From ARK-15 sp038880255 (GTDB lineage Archaea > Thermoplasmatota > Thermoplasmata > Thermoplasmatales > ARK-15): a stretch of 17,556 nucleotides of DNA. The position numbers were made by a program, and so were the translations under genes. Positions 8,490 to 16,057 of the stretch are shown one piece after another. How positions within the stretch are numbered: position 1 is the first letter of the stretch; every line of letters starts with the position of its first letter. A model generated the notes under the pieces. That model was not told where the DNA came from, searched no databases, and was given only the letters and a program-made list of their open reading frames with translations. The stretch covers positions 1-17,556 of the forward strand of contig JAVZSA010000027.1 in the NCBI GenBank assembly GCA_038880255.1, read 5' to 3'.

Positions 8490-9011
8490 ATGGATGATAT
8501 TAGAAATGAAGTTGTTGAAGATAGAGGAATAATAAAAAAATTGCAATTACTTTTTCCAGGTTATCATGGTTATAGGGTAAATGAAGATTTAAGGGATGCA
8601 GATATTTATCTCAAAAATGAACTTTATAAAAAAATGCTAAATATTATTGAAAACTTAAAACAATCTGAACAAATTCTTACATCAAATGGCATATTTAAAG
8701 GGCTAGAAAAAATAGGTATTGTTAGATCAAAAATACAAACTTTAGCTGCAGATATAAAACATCATGAAGCGGGTTATTCTGGGATTTCTCCTCCTGTCAG
8801 GGTCAATAAGGATAAAATATCTTCTCTTTATGACCTTGACATGAAGATTTATGAAGAAATTTTAAAACTAGATGAAAACATTAAAAATTTCGTAGATTCT
8901 TGTAATTTAGGAAAGATCGACAATGAAATCTTAAGTAGAATTGATGCGAATTTAAATAATTTAAAATTCATTAATGATTCGAGAGACAAAATTCTTTATG
9001 GTGGTGTTTAA
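8490..9011 (+). CDS. Helical protein of unknown function, first gene of SPFH operon
   Basis: A 173-residue charged, soluble-looking protein, probably all helical. The N-terminal third contains YHGYRVNEDLRDADIYLKNE; a GY..(K/N)ED.R.AD block of this sort is, as I recall, seen in small proteins encoded next to SPFH-domain genes, but that is memory and not a search. Two heptad-like stretches (about 43-75 and 105-165) suggest coiled coils. There are no cysteines arranged as metal sites, no signal peptide and no membrane helix. It sits two bases ahead of the SPFH gene and shares its promoter, so a joint complex is likely. Its function is unknown. Confidence 0.75.
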   Translation: MDDIRNEVVEDRGIIKKLQLLFPGYHGYRVNEDLRDADIYLKNELYKKMLNIIENLKQSEQILTSNGIFKGLEKIGIVRSKIQTLAADIKHHEAGYSGISPPVRVNKDKISSLYDLDMKIYEEILKLDENIKNFVDSCNLGKIDNEILSRIDANLNNLKFINDSRDKILYGGV

Positions 9012-9013
9012 AA

Positions 9014-10162
9014 ATGTTTAGAAAAAAAGATACATATTCAAGTGGTAATAGTTTGATAGGTGCTACAACCATTGAATGGGAAGATCAATATAAACAAAAT
9101 AACATTATGTGGAAAGTACCAAGAAACATTAGACTTAATGATAACATAGTTGTAAGAGAGGATGAAACTGCAGTATTTTTTAGAGATGGAAAAGCAATTG
9201 CCTATATAGATAAACCAGGAAGATATGCACTCACATCATTAAATGCCCCTGTGGTGGGTGAAATTGTAAAATTACTTTCAGGTGTACAACAACAAGCCGA
9301 GGTTTATTACGTACAAAGAAGAATAATGGATGCAAAATTTGGTTCCAAGGAGCCTTACGCCTTTAAAGACAAGGATTTTGGAATAGTTATGCTGAGGCTT
9401 TATGGTGAAATAAGGTATAGAATTTCAGATCCTTCAATTTTTATTAATCAATTTATTGGTACTTTCGCTTCTGAAACTTCAGCTGATGTAGAAAGTAGAA
9501 TAAAAGATCAAGTAGTGTTGCTTATTTACAATATCCTTGGAAAAATGAAGGACCAGGGTATTTCAGTATTGGATGTACCTTCCAATCTTTTAAACATTGA
9601 GGAAGCTGTTTTAGCCAATTCTAAACAGGCATTTGATCAATACGGAATTGAAATAAATAAAATTTCAGGACTTAATATTTCCTTACCTGAAGAGGTTCAA
9701 AAGGCAATAGATCAAAGGTCAAGTATGCAATTATTAGGTGTAAATTATTTACAACTTCAGGCAGGGAAAGCTATGGTCGATGCAGCAAAGAATCCATCAG
9801 GTGCAGCTGGTGTTGGTGCTGGTTTAGGGGTAGGTATTGGCGCTGGAGCAGGAATGGCTTATCCTATTTCTTCTAACATATCCCAAGGTATAATGCAACC
9901 ACCCACTAAGGATGAAAAAGTAAAAACTTGTCCAAAATGTGGATCCACTGTTCCAATTGATGCAAAATTCTGTCCTAATTGTGGATTTGATTTTTCCTCC
10001 TTAGATACAATAAAATGTCCGTACTGTGGAGCAACAATCCCAAAAAATTCAAAGTTTTGCCCAAATTGTGGAAAACAGCTAATTCTTAAATGTCCTAAAT
10101 GTGGATCTGAAATACCTCCAGGAGCAAAATTTTGTCCAAATTGTGGATGGAAGGTGGAATAA
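9014..10162 (+). CDS. SPFH/band-7 domain protein with three C-terminal zinc ribbons
   Basis: A 382-residue protein in the YdjI/virion-core-like branch of the SPFH (stomatin/prohibitin/flotillin) superfamily, which form large oligomers at membranes. The SPFH domain covers about 40-240, with the starting pattern VVREDETAVFFRDGKAIAYI and PGRYAL, then GEIRYRISDPSIFINQFIG and a helical C-half rich in Gln/Lys. A glycine/alanine stretch (about 260-282, GVGAGLGVGIGAGAGMA) could be a flexible or membrane-inserting hairpin. Three zinc ribbons follow at 306-324, 335-353 and 360-378, each CPxCG-x10-CPNCG. No N-terminal transmembrane helix is seen, unlike stomatins. A GGTGGTG ribosome site lies in the end of the preceding gene. 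The exact role is unknown. Confidence 0.88.
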   Translation: MFRKKDTYSSGNSLIGATTIEWEDQYKQNNIMWKVPRNIRLNDNIVVREDETAVFFRDGKAIAYIDKPGRYALTSLNAPVVGEIVKLLSGVQQQAEVYYVQRRIMDAKFGSKEPYAFKDKDFGIVMLRLYGEIRYRISDPSIFINQFIGTFASETSADVESRIKDQVVLLIYNILGKMKDQGISVLDVPSNLLNIEEAVLANSKQAFDQYGIEINKISGLNISLPEEVQKAIDQRSSMQLLGVNYLQLQAGKAMVDAAKNPSGAAGVGAGLGVGIGAGAGMAYPISSNISQGIMQPPTKDEKVKTCPKCGSTVPIDAKFCPNCGFDFSSLDTIKCPYCGATIPKNSKFCPNCGKQLILKCPKCGSEIPPGAKFCPNCGWKVE

Positions 10163-11083
10163 ATGTATTGCAGAAAATGTGGTGCCCAAATTCCAGATGA
10201 TTCTTTATATTGTCCAAAATGTGGTGCTCCTCAATTTGTACAAACAGAGAAAGTTTCAACAATTTCTTCAAATCAAGAAACTGTTTTAAAAGAGATGAAA
10301 TGTCCAAACTGTGGTGCACCACTTAACCCTACACCTGGTGAAGCAATGGTGGTATGTCCATACTGTGGTACATCAATTACGCTAGGTACCCTAGGATGGA
10401 CACAGGTTCATAAACATTATATTCTAGATATTAAAGTTCCATTAAAGGATCAAGCAATAAATATTGTAAAATCATATATTGATAGATCCATATTACATAG
10501 ACATCTTTTTGAAAAAAGTGAACTTAAAAACATGCAATTGTCATATGTTCCATATTGGATAATAGATGCTGGATACTCTGCACAGTATAAATACAAAAGA
10601 GAAGAGGTACAACCTGGAGGCTTCGCAGGTGTTTCAATTGGAGGAAGGGGAGGTATTGCAGGACCAACAGTCAACTTAAGAACTATTATAGAATCGGGAA
10701 CTGATGTAGGCACCGTTAAATATCCTGTAGTAGCTGTTGAGAATCTCAATTTGTATCAGCCACCTGATTATATATTCAATTTAACAGATGTGAGGGACAT
10801 AATACCTCAAAAGGATTCATCAAATCCAATAAAAATGTTAAATGGTTCAATGAGTTTAGAAAAAGCAAAGGTTGAGGGCAAGGTGAGGATACAACAGTGG
10901 GTACTAAGGAAATTACAAAAAAAGGTGCATGGATTCCTTTCTGCTGAAATAAATGTAGACATTGCTGATATTTATTTAGTACATATACCAATTTGGTATG
11001 TGGAGTTAATTCATAAAAATGAAAAGATTGTTTTACTTTTGGACGCTCATTCAGGTTTAGTGATGGAAGAGATTAAGGATTAG
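10163..11083 (+). CDS. Double zinc-ribbon protein with unrecognised C-terminal domain
   Basis: A 306-residue protein with two N-terminal zinc ribbons. The first uses C3, C6, C17 and C20 (YCRKCG...YCPKCG), the second C47, C50, C65 and C68 (CPNCGAPL...VVCPYCG). From about residue 85 there is a 220-residue domain I cannot assign; it contains LSYVPYWIIDAGYSAQYKY, a glycine-rich loop GGFAGVSIGGRGGIAG and a near-terminal beta-rich IYLVHIPIWYVELIHK. The paired 'pYW' and 'PIWYVE' strands hint at an internal repeat. There is no membrane helix. Its ATG directly follows the stop of the SPFH gene, with a GGTGG ribosome site. Sharing ribbons with the SPFH protein suggests the two act together. The stop is TAG. 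Confidence 0.8.
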   Translation: MYCRKCGAQIPDDSLYCPKCGAPQFVQTEKVSTISSNQETVLKEMKCPNCGAPLNPTPGEAMVVCPYCGTSITLGTLGWTQVHKHYILDIKVPLKDQAINIVKSYIDRSILHRHLFEKSELKNMQLSYVPYWIIDAGYSAQYKYKREEVQPGGFAGVSIGGRGGIAGPTVNLRTIIESGTDVGTVKYPVVAVENLNLYQPPDYIFNLTDVRDIIPQKDSSNPIKMLNGSMSLEKAKVEGKVRIQQWVLRKLQKKVHGFLSAEINVDIADIYLVHIPIWYVELIHKNEKIVLLLDAHSGLVMEEIKD

Positions 11084-11093
11084 GGTGCAGAAA

Positions 11094-12484
11094 ATGGAAA
11101 GTGGTCGATTAATGCAGGTTGGTTTATATAGCGGGGATAAGGAAAAAAGTAAAAAATTGATAAAAAGCATAAAACCTGTATCCATAATAATTATGGGTAA
11201 TGATTTTGAAAATGTTGAAGATTTAAAGAATCTTATTAGATGGATTTTTTCAATTTATACAAAGGATTTGAAAATTGATCCCCCAATAGTTGCAATTGAT
11301 TAGGAAGGAGGAAATGTATCAAGGATAAGAGATATTAATTATATTCCAAGTAATTATGCATTAGGAAAAATTGATAAAAAAAATACTTCATATTATGCTG
11401 GTGCTTTGACAGGATATGAATTGAATGAAATTGGAATTAGGTGGAATCTTGCACCAGTCCTTGATACTCTATCAAACAAAGAAAATTTCTCTATACTTGA
11501 AAGATCCTTTAGCGAATATGTAGATAATGTATCTAGAAATGGTTCTTCTTTTATAATGGGTCTTCAAGATTTTGGTGTATCTGCTACTGCAAAACATTTT
11601 CCTGGGATAGGTTCAGTGTTTGAGGATCCGCATGAGAAATTACCTAGGGATTTAAGGAACATACACTCCATATGGAATACAATGAAACCATTTATATTGA
11701 TGCAATTAATATTGGGGTAAAAAGCATAATGGTTTCACATGTATTAGTTAAAGAAATTGATCAAGATTTTCCCATATCACTCTCTCAAAAATCTTATAAC
11801 TTAATTAGAAAAGAATTAGGATACGATGGTATTTTAATTACTGATTCTCTTGACATGAAAGCTATTTCAACAAATTACTCACCCAATGAAATTGCTAAAC
11901 TTGCATTTTTGGGAGGAGCAGATATACTTGAATGTGTAGATCCAGAATTGGCTGAAGATATACATGAAAATATGAAAAATATAAATTTAAACAATAGTAA
12001 AAGGGAAGAAAGATTAATAAAGTTATATTTAGAAAGAAAGAAAAAATTCATACCTCCAAAAGAAATCATTCAAATCATATCCTACAATGTTCCAAAATGG
12101 ATTAGAAGAAAGGAATTTAATCCAGATAGGGATTTTTACATATATTATGCTGGAAGTACAGCTTATATGAATAACATTATAAAAAGAATAATTTTAAAAT
12201 TGAGAGAACTAAACTTTTCTGTTAAAGAATTTAATGAAAATGAAAGTCTGAATAATTCACAAATTATAATAATAGGAAAAAACCTACATCTTAATGGTAA
12301 TTATATAAAAATAAATGAAATGTGTAAAAATAATGAATGCATTTTTATAAATACAGGTATACCATATGATTCTGAGTTATTAAATAAAAAAATTGGTTAT
12401 TTAGCAGCAATGGGTGACAAATATGAAAATATTATTTCATCGATTTATTCTATTTTAGGACTCTTTTACCATGATAATTTTTAA
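11094..12484 (+). pseudogene. nagZ: Family 3 glycoside hydrolase (beta-N-acetylhexosaminidase/NagZ type), broken
   Basis: Joined, the pieces encode about 463 residues of a GH3 enzyme that removes terminal beta-N-acetylglucosamine. Seen: AID-stop-EGGNVSR (normally DQEGG), NLAPVLDT, AKHFPGIG followed by DPHEKLP (the NagZ-type catalytic loop histidine), and YDGILITDSLDMKAIS with the nucleophile Asp. Two lesions: codon 70 (11301-11303) is TAG where glutamine is expected, and near 11695-11703 the frame shifts (KPFI continues as DAINIGVKS in the next frame, a one-base loss or two-base gain). A C-terminal domain follows (about 305-463). The ATG at 11094 has a GGGTG site that overlaps the preceding stop; a GTG at 11085 is also in frame. 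There is no signal peptide, so an intact ancestor worked in the cytoplasm. Confidence 0.82.
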
Positions 12485-13485
12485 AAGTAAAGATATTTCC
12501 TTCTAATATCTGGATTATATGCGCTTATTTTTTCATTTAAAATTTTCCTAAGTATTTCCAAATCAAATCCTTTAATTTCTATTCCATTCTCCCTATAATT
12601 TAAAACTATGGAACCCAATATTGCCTCATAACCAAAGTATGGTTCAATAAATTCTGCATTGCCTATAATATTTTTTAATTCATTTACTATCATTTCCCAA
12701 TACCATTTTCCTGCCCTGAAAACACCACCATATCCACTTATTGAAATTTTTTCAGGGAATCCTAGTTTTCTATATGTTGACCAGGCTGATTTAGAGGATT
12801 GAACTGCTGATTCCTCCATTATTTTTCTTGAAAGAAAATCTCCCTTAAGAGCATTCATAGATACTATTGGGGCAATCGATGATATTTTACGAATATTAAT
12901 CCTTCCTTTATAAATAATGTTAATAAGATCTTTGTCATTTTTTAAATTAAAAAATTTTCTCAATGAATCAACAAGTGTTGAATCAAATTTTCCCCTTCCA
13001 TCCATAATTTTTACCACCTCCTCAAGTGCCCTTCTAGCTATATAGAAAGCCCCACCTTCATCATCTAAAAACCAGCCCCAGCCTGAGGATTTGACTGAAA
13101 TTGATTTGTTCTTACCATAGGAGACCATACCTGTACCGGCTGCAATAACTATTCCATTTTCTTCAAGAAATCTACAATGAAAACCTGCTTCACCATCATT
13201 GTAAAGTTTAATTTTTTTATTAGGAAATAATTTTTTAAGTTCATCATAAATCATCTTTAAGGATTCTGAAGTATCTTTTATGCCCGGCAAGGCAAAACTC
13301 ATACTATCAACATCAAAAGAATTTAATTGATTAATAGCATCTTTTATGTTTTTTCTAAAATTTACAATACCTACTGTTCTGAAATTTGTTGGTCCTGAAA
13401 TACCAATGGATTCAATTTCAAAATTATCATTATATAGTACAGATATTGTTTTTGTTGCACCACCATCTACGGAAATAAAATGCAT
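12481..13485 (-). CDS. N-acetylglucosamine/N-acetylmuramate kinase-like protein (BadF/BadG family)
   Basis: A 334-residue sugar kinase of the ASKHA fold, BadF/BadG/BcrA/BcrD group, which includes human NAGK and clostridial MurK. Motifs: DGGATKT at 7-13 (phosphate 1), NDGEA at 96-100, AAGTGMVSYG at 115-124 (phosphate 2), GWGWFLDDEGGAFYI at 135-149 (the GDEGS block of GlcNAc kinases), and SGYGGVFR at 250-257 (adenosine). All are intact and there are no stops. By family, it makes GlcNAc-6-P or MurNAc-6-P from the free sugar; specificity cannot be read here. It overlaps the GH3 gene end by four bases, tail to tail. A TATA box on the minus strand (13506-13521) is about 28 bases before the ATG. Confidence 0.85.
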   Translation of the reverse strand: MHFISVDGGATKTISVLYNDNFEIESIGISGPTNFRTVGIVNFRKNIKDAINQLNSFDVDSMSFALPGIKDTSESLKMIYDELKKLFPNKKIKLYNDGEAGFHCRFLEENGIVIAAGTGMVSYGKNKSISVKSSGWGWFLDDEGGAFYIARRALEEVVKIMDGRGKFDSTLVDSLRKFFNLKNDKDLINIIYKGRINIRKISSIAPIVSMNALKGDFLSRKIMEESAVQSSKSAWSTYRKLGFPEKISISGYGGVFRAGKWYWEMIVNELKNIIGNAEFIEPYFGYEAILGSIVLNYRENGIEIKGFDLEILRKILNEKISAYNPDIRRKYLYF

Positions 13486-13505
13486 AATCCTCTATAGAAA
13501 TTGGA

Positions 13506-13521
13506 TATTTAAATATATAAA
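13506..13521 (-). promoter_or_regulatory. TATA box of the sugar kinase gene
   Basis: The minus strand carries TTTATATATTTAAATA, centred about 28 bases before the ATG at 13485. Transcription should begin within a few bases of the start codon. Confidence 0.55.
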
Positions 13522-13623
13522 CAAAAATTAGATCATAATATTTGAAAATTATTATTTTGATCAATTAATAATGGTATTTAATTAAATTTTTTATATTTTG
13601 AAAAAATATGAAATTAAAAATAT

Positions 13624-14570
13624 TTATTCAATTCTTAAAAGAGATTTTCTGAAGTTAAATAAGATTCCAAATATTATTATCCCCATTCCTGCTGCTGCAA
13701 CAAGATCACCTATCATCCTTAAATCTATTATATTCTGAATAATGGGTATTTGCCAGAATCCTGAAATCCCATTTGGTGTAAAGAGTGATTTTGTATACCA
13801 AAAACCATATTTAAGTTCATAAATAAATTGAAAAATACCAAGTGGCATAAGTGAGATTAAAACCTGTAGATAAAAACCAATGCCAATTATTATGGATGAA
13901 TATCTCATCCATTTTAAATGTTTATCGTTAAAACCGCCCGTTAAATACATCATAACTACCCACATTAACATGGTCGGAAGGCCAAATGCAAGAGGGAATG
14001 CAAGGTGAGCATGAGCCATTGTTGTTTGAAGATCGTGAAGATAATAATTTAGATATGGTAAATTGATAAGGGGTTTAATCTAATTTGTGCAGATTCATTT
14101 CCTAAATAATTGCTATAATATGCAATACTTTTTTCAAATGCTATTCCAAATGGAATACTCATAGTAACAGTGTTTGTTACCTTATTATAATTTACATTCA
14201 ATGCATTTTTAATAATTGTCATTTCTGAGGTGTTTGTTGTTGATACATTTTTAAATCCATAATAGGATGCAATATAATTTTCATCAAGAGCTAGGGTATA
14301 TGATGTAAAATCAATTCCAAAATAACCACCAAATCCCAAAACTGAACCATAATCCATAAGACCGTATTTCTGGAAAAGATACTTTCCCTGAATAATTTCC
14401 TGTGAAGTAAAAAGTATTTTTCTATCTGAAGTAACTACCTTATCTGGTATTGGTGGTAAATTAGTAAATGTGTATGCAGACATTAATAAATAAATTAAAT
14501 AAACAAGAACTGTTACAATTAAAAAAATAATGGGCCATTTACTTTTTGAATTTTTTCTGAGACCTATCAT
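13624..14570 (-). pseudogene. norZ: Quinol-dependent nitric oxide reductase (qNOR), internally deleted
   Basis: Two pieces of one qNOR-type gene, which normally encodes about 750 residues reducing NO to N2O at the membrane. N-terminal piece (14049-14570): a transmembrane helix at about 13-35, then LPPIPDKVVTSD, ILFTSQEIIQGKYLFQKYG, DYGSVLGFGGYFGIDFTS, as in the qNOR extracytoplasmic domain. C-terminal piece (about 13624-14085): INLPYLNYYLHDLQTTMAHAHLAF matches the helix-10 region with the H-x-H haem ligands, then three more helices. Roughly 380-400 residues between them, including the helix-2 histidine, FeB ligands and catalytic glutamate, are missing, and the junction (about 14050-14095) is out of frame. 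A TATA box at 14590-14604 survives. The enzyme cannot be functional. Confidence 0.78.
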
Positions 14571-14589
14571 ATTTTATATTTATCAACAA

Positions 14590-14604
14590 AAAATATTTAA
14601 AAAT
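14590..14604 (-). promoter_or_regulatory. TATA box of the deleted qNOR gene
   Basis: The minus strand reads TTTTTAAATATTTTT here, centred about 28 bases before the ATG at 14570. The promoter therefore looks intact although the gene is not. Confidence 0.5.
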
Positions 14605-14630
14605 TATCACTTATATATTAGCCAAAATTT

Positions 14631-15246
14631 TTAAATTTTTTTCTCAAAATAATATTCAAGAACTTTTTTTAATCCTCTTCTAATTATGTATTCCAATGTT
14701 GGATGGCTTAATATTGAGCTCTTTTGAAAGATTTGTCAGTGTAATATTTCTTTTAACATCAAAAAACCCTTTCATATATGAAATATACAAAATATCCATT
14801 TGTCTTTGAGTAATTGATGGGATTGTATTATAAAGTTCTTTTTTTATTATTTTCATTGAAATACCTGAATTCTCAAGTTCTTGAATAATATTATTGTAGT
14901 CTTTTATTGAATGAATGAGAATTTTATATTCAACTTCATCATTTTCTAATAAAGTGTTTATGACGATCTAATTATATTTTTCCAATATTTTACAAACTGT
15001 ACAACTTTTACTTTTAATAATTATTTTTCTGTTATCGAATCTTAGAATTTTTATTCCTTTTTTATCAACATTTTTCAAACTGTTTTTGTAAGGTTTTTCA
15101 AATTCTATTAGATGGTTTGAATATTGAATGCATACATTAATATTTCTAATATTTACCTTTAAACCTAATTTTTTAATCATTTCTATTACACTACAGTCTT
15201 CATTAATTGTTCTAATTATTAATTCCCACACTCTATTTTTCCCCAT
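14631..15246 (-). pseudogene. Bat-like HTH_10 transcription regulator, broken by stop and frameshift
   Basis: Read through, this is a regulator of about 206 codons of the bacterio-opsin-activator (HTH_10) type known from haloarchaea and thermoacidophiles. N-terminal sensor part: residues 1-92, with CxxC near its end (SCTVCKILEKYN). Then an in-frame TAG at 14968-14970 (codon 93). The same open frame continues IVINTLLENDEVEYKIL and the HTH_10 domain ITQRQMDILYISYMKGFFDV, ITLTNLSKELNIKPS. One extra base at about 14698-14704 moves the last part to the next frame, where YIIRRGLKKVLEYYFEKK completes the domain and a TAA follows at 14631. The ATG at 15246 is preferred to the TTG just before it. It adjoins the qNOR gene, which it may once have controlled. 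Confidence 0.75.
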
Positions 15247-15337
15247 CAAACAATATATATTTTTCAGGTATTAGAATATTTATAATTTATTCATCAACCT
15301 AAAAAAATATTTTTTTTAAATCTTATTTTAGAAAAAT

Positions 15338-16057
15338 ATGGATATAACAATTGATGAAATAAAAAGAAATAAAATGGAAAATGCAAATAGAATCCTTATT
15401 GTTTCACCACATCCTGATGATGCTGAAATCATTGCTGGAGGATACATTTTAAAATCTTTAAAAAGAGGTGCAAATGTAAAATTAATAATTGTGACCGATG
15501 GAAGTAAGGGAACTAAAATAAAGGGTTTAAATATGAAAGAAACAAGAAAAAAAGAACAAATGGAATCAGCAGCTATTTTAGGCATAAAAGAGATTAAATT
15601 TCTTGACATTGAAGATACTTTTGTTCCCCATCCTAGAGAATTAATAGAAATATTGATGCCCGAAATAAGAGAATATTCACCTGACCTTTTAATAACTGTT
15701 GATCCATTTTTAAAATATGAGGTACATCCTGATCATATTAACACAGGTATGGGTGTTCTTCAATGTGTACTATTTTATGAATTTCCAAATATAGGTCATG
15801 GTGATGTAAGAGGAAATGTGCCTGATGTGGCTCTTTCACCTACAAATAATCCTAATGTAATTATTGATATTACAGATGTAAATGATACAAAATCTGAATC
15901 ACTTAAAGCTCATAGATCTCAAGCTCTGGACATAAACCTGATTTCCAATATTTCTGAAATGTATGGAAAGATGATAAAATCGAAATGGGGTGAGCCATTT
16001 AAATATCTTTATCCCTGGGAACTTCATATAAATATCGATCTAGAAAAATTTTTTTAA
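15338..16057 (+). CDS. PIG-L family N-acetylglucosamine deacetylase
   Basis: A 239-residue zinc-dependent deacetylase of the PIG-L/LmbE group. Motif 1 is SPHPDDAEIIAGG (H25, D27, D28; H25 and D28 bind zinc), and motif 2 is HPDHINTG (H130, D132, H133). TDGSKGT and the R-x-x-E-x-x-x-A-A-x-x-L-G-I block (70-83) are also typical. By family, archaeal members such as Thermococcus and Pyrococcus Dac remove acetyl groups from GlcNAc or diacetylchitobiose. In this setting GlcNAc, GlcNAc-6-P or a disaccharide is the likely substrate. A second in-frame ATG at 15374, just before the conserved fold, is a possible start because the T-rich TATA-like stretch (15311-15324) lies only about 20 bases before 15338. 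The gene is intact; its end overlaps the SIS gene by 18 bases, tail to tail. Confidence 0.85.
   Translation: MDITIDEIKRNKMENANRILIVSPHPDDAEIIAGGYILKSLKRGANVKLIIVTDGSKGTKIKGLNMKETRKKEQMESAAILGIKEIKFLDIEDTFVPHPRELIEILMPEIREYSPDLLITVDPFLKYEVHPDHINTGMGVLQCVLFYEFPNIGHGDVRGNVPDVALSPTNNPNVIIDITDVNDTKSESLKAHRSQALDINLISNISEMYGKMIKSKWGEPFKYLYPWELHINIDLEKFF

Noticed and set aside
9940..10160. Near-repeat DNA (TGTCCAAA..TGTGGA units) as a possible CRISPR or satellite array
   Set aside because: The units are the in-frame codons of three tandem zinc ribbons, with irregular spacing and no spacers.
10095..10322. Open frames in other phases across the zinc-ribbon junction
   Set aside because: They come from the repetitive Cys/Gly/Pro codons of the ribbons and resemble no protein.
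11081..11083. Read-through of TAG at the end of the second zinc-ribbon gene as evidence for stop-codon recoding
   Set aside because: The sequence after it meets a further TAG and a TAA within about 20 codons and runs out of frame with the real GH3 start, so TAG is a normal stop here.
11672..12484. A separate gene for the second half of the GH3 enzyme
   Set aside because: It begins mid-domain, has no ribosome site or promoter, and continues the GH3 motifs in order; it is the downstream part of a frameshifted gene.
14968..15249. A complete small 93-residue regulator
   Set aside because: The same frame continues past the TAG into a clear HTH_10 domain, so this is only the sensor half of a broken regulator.
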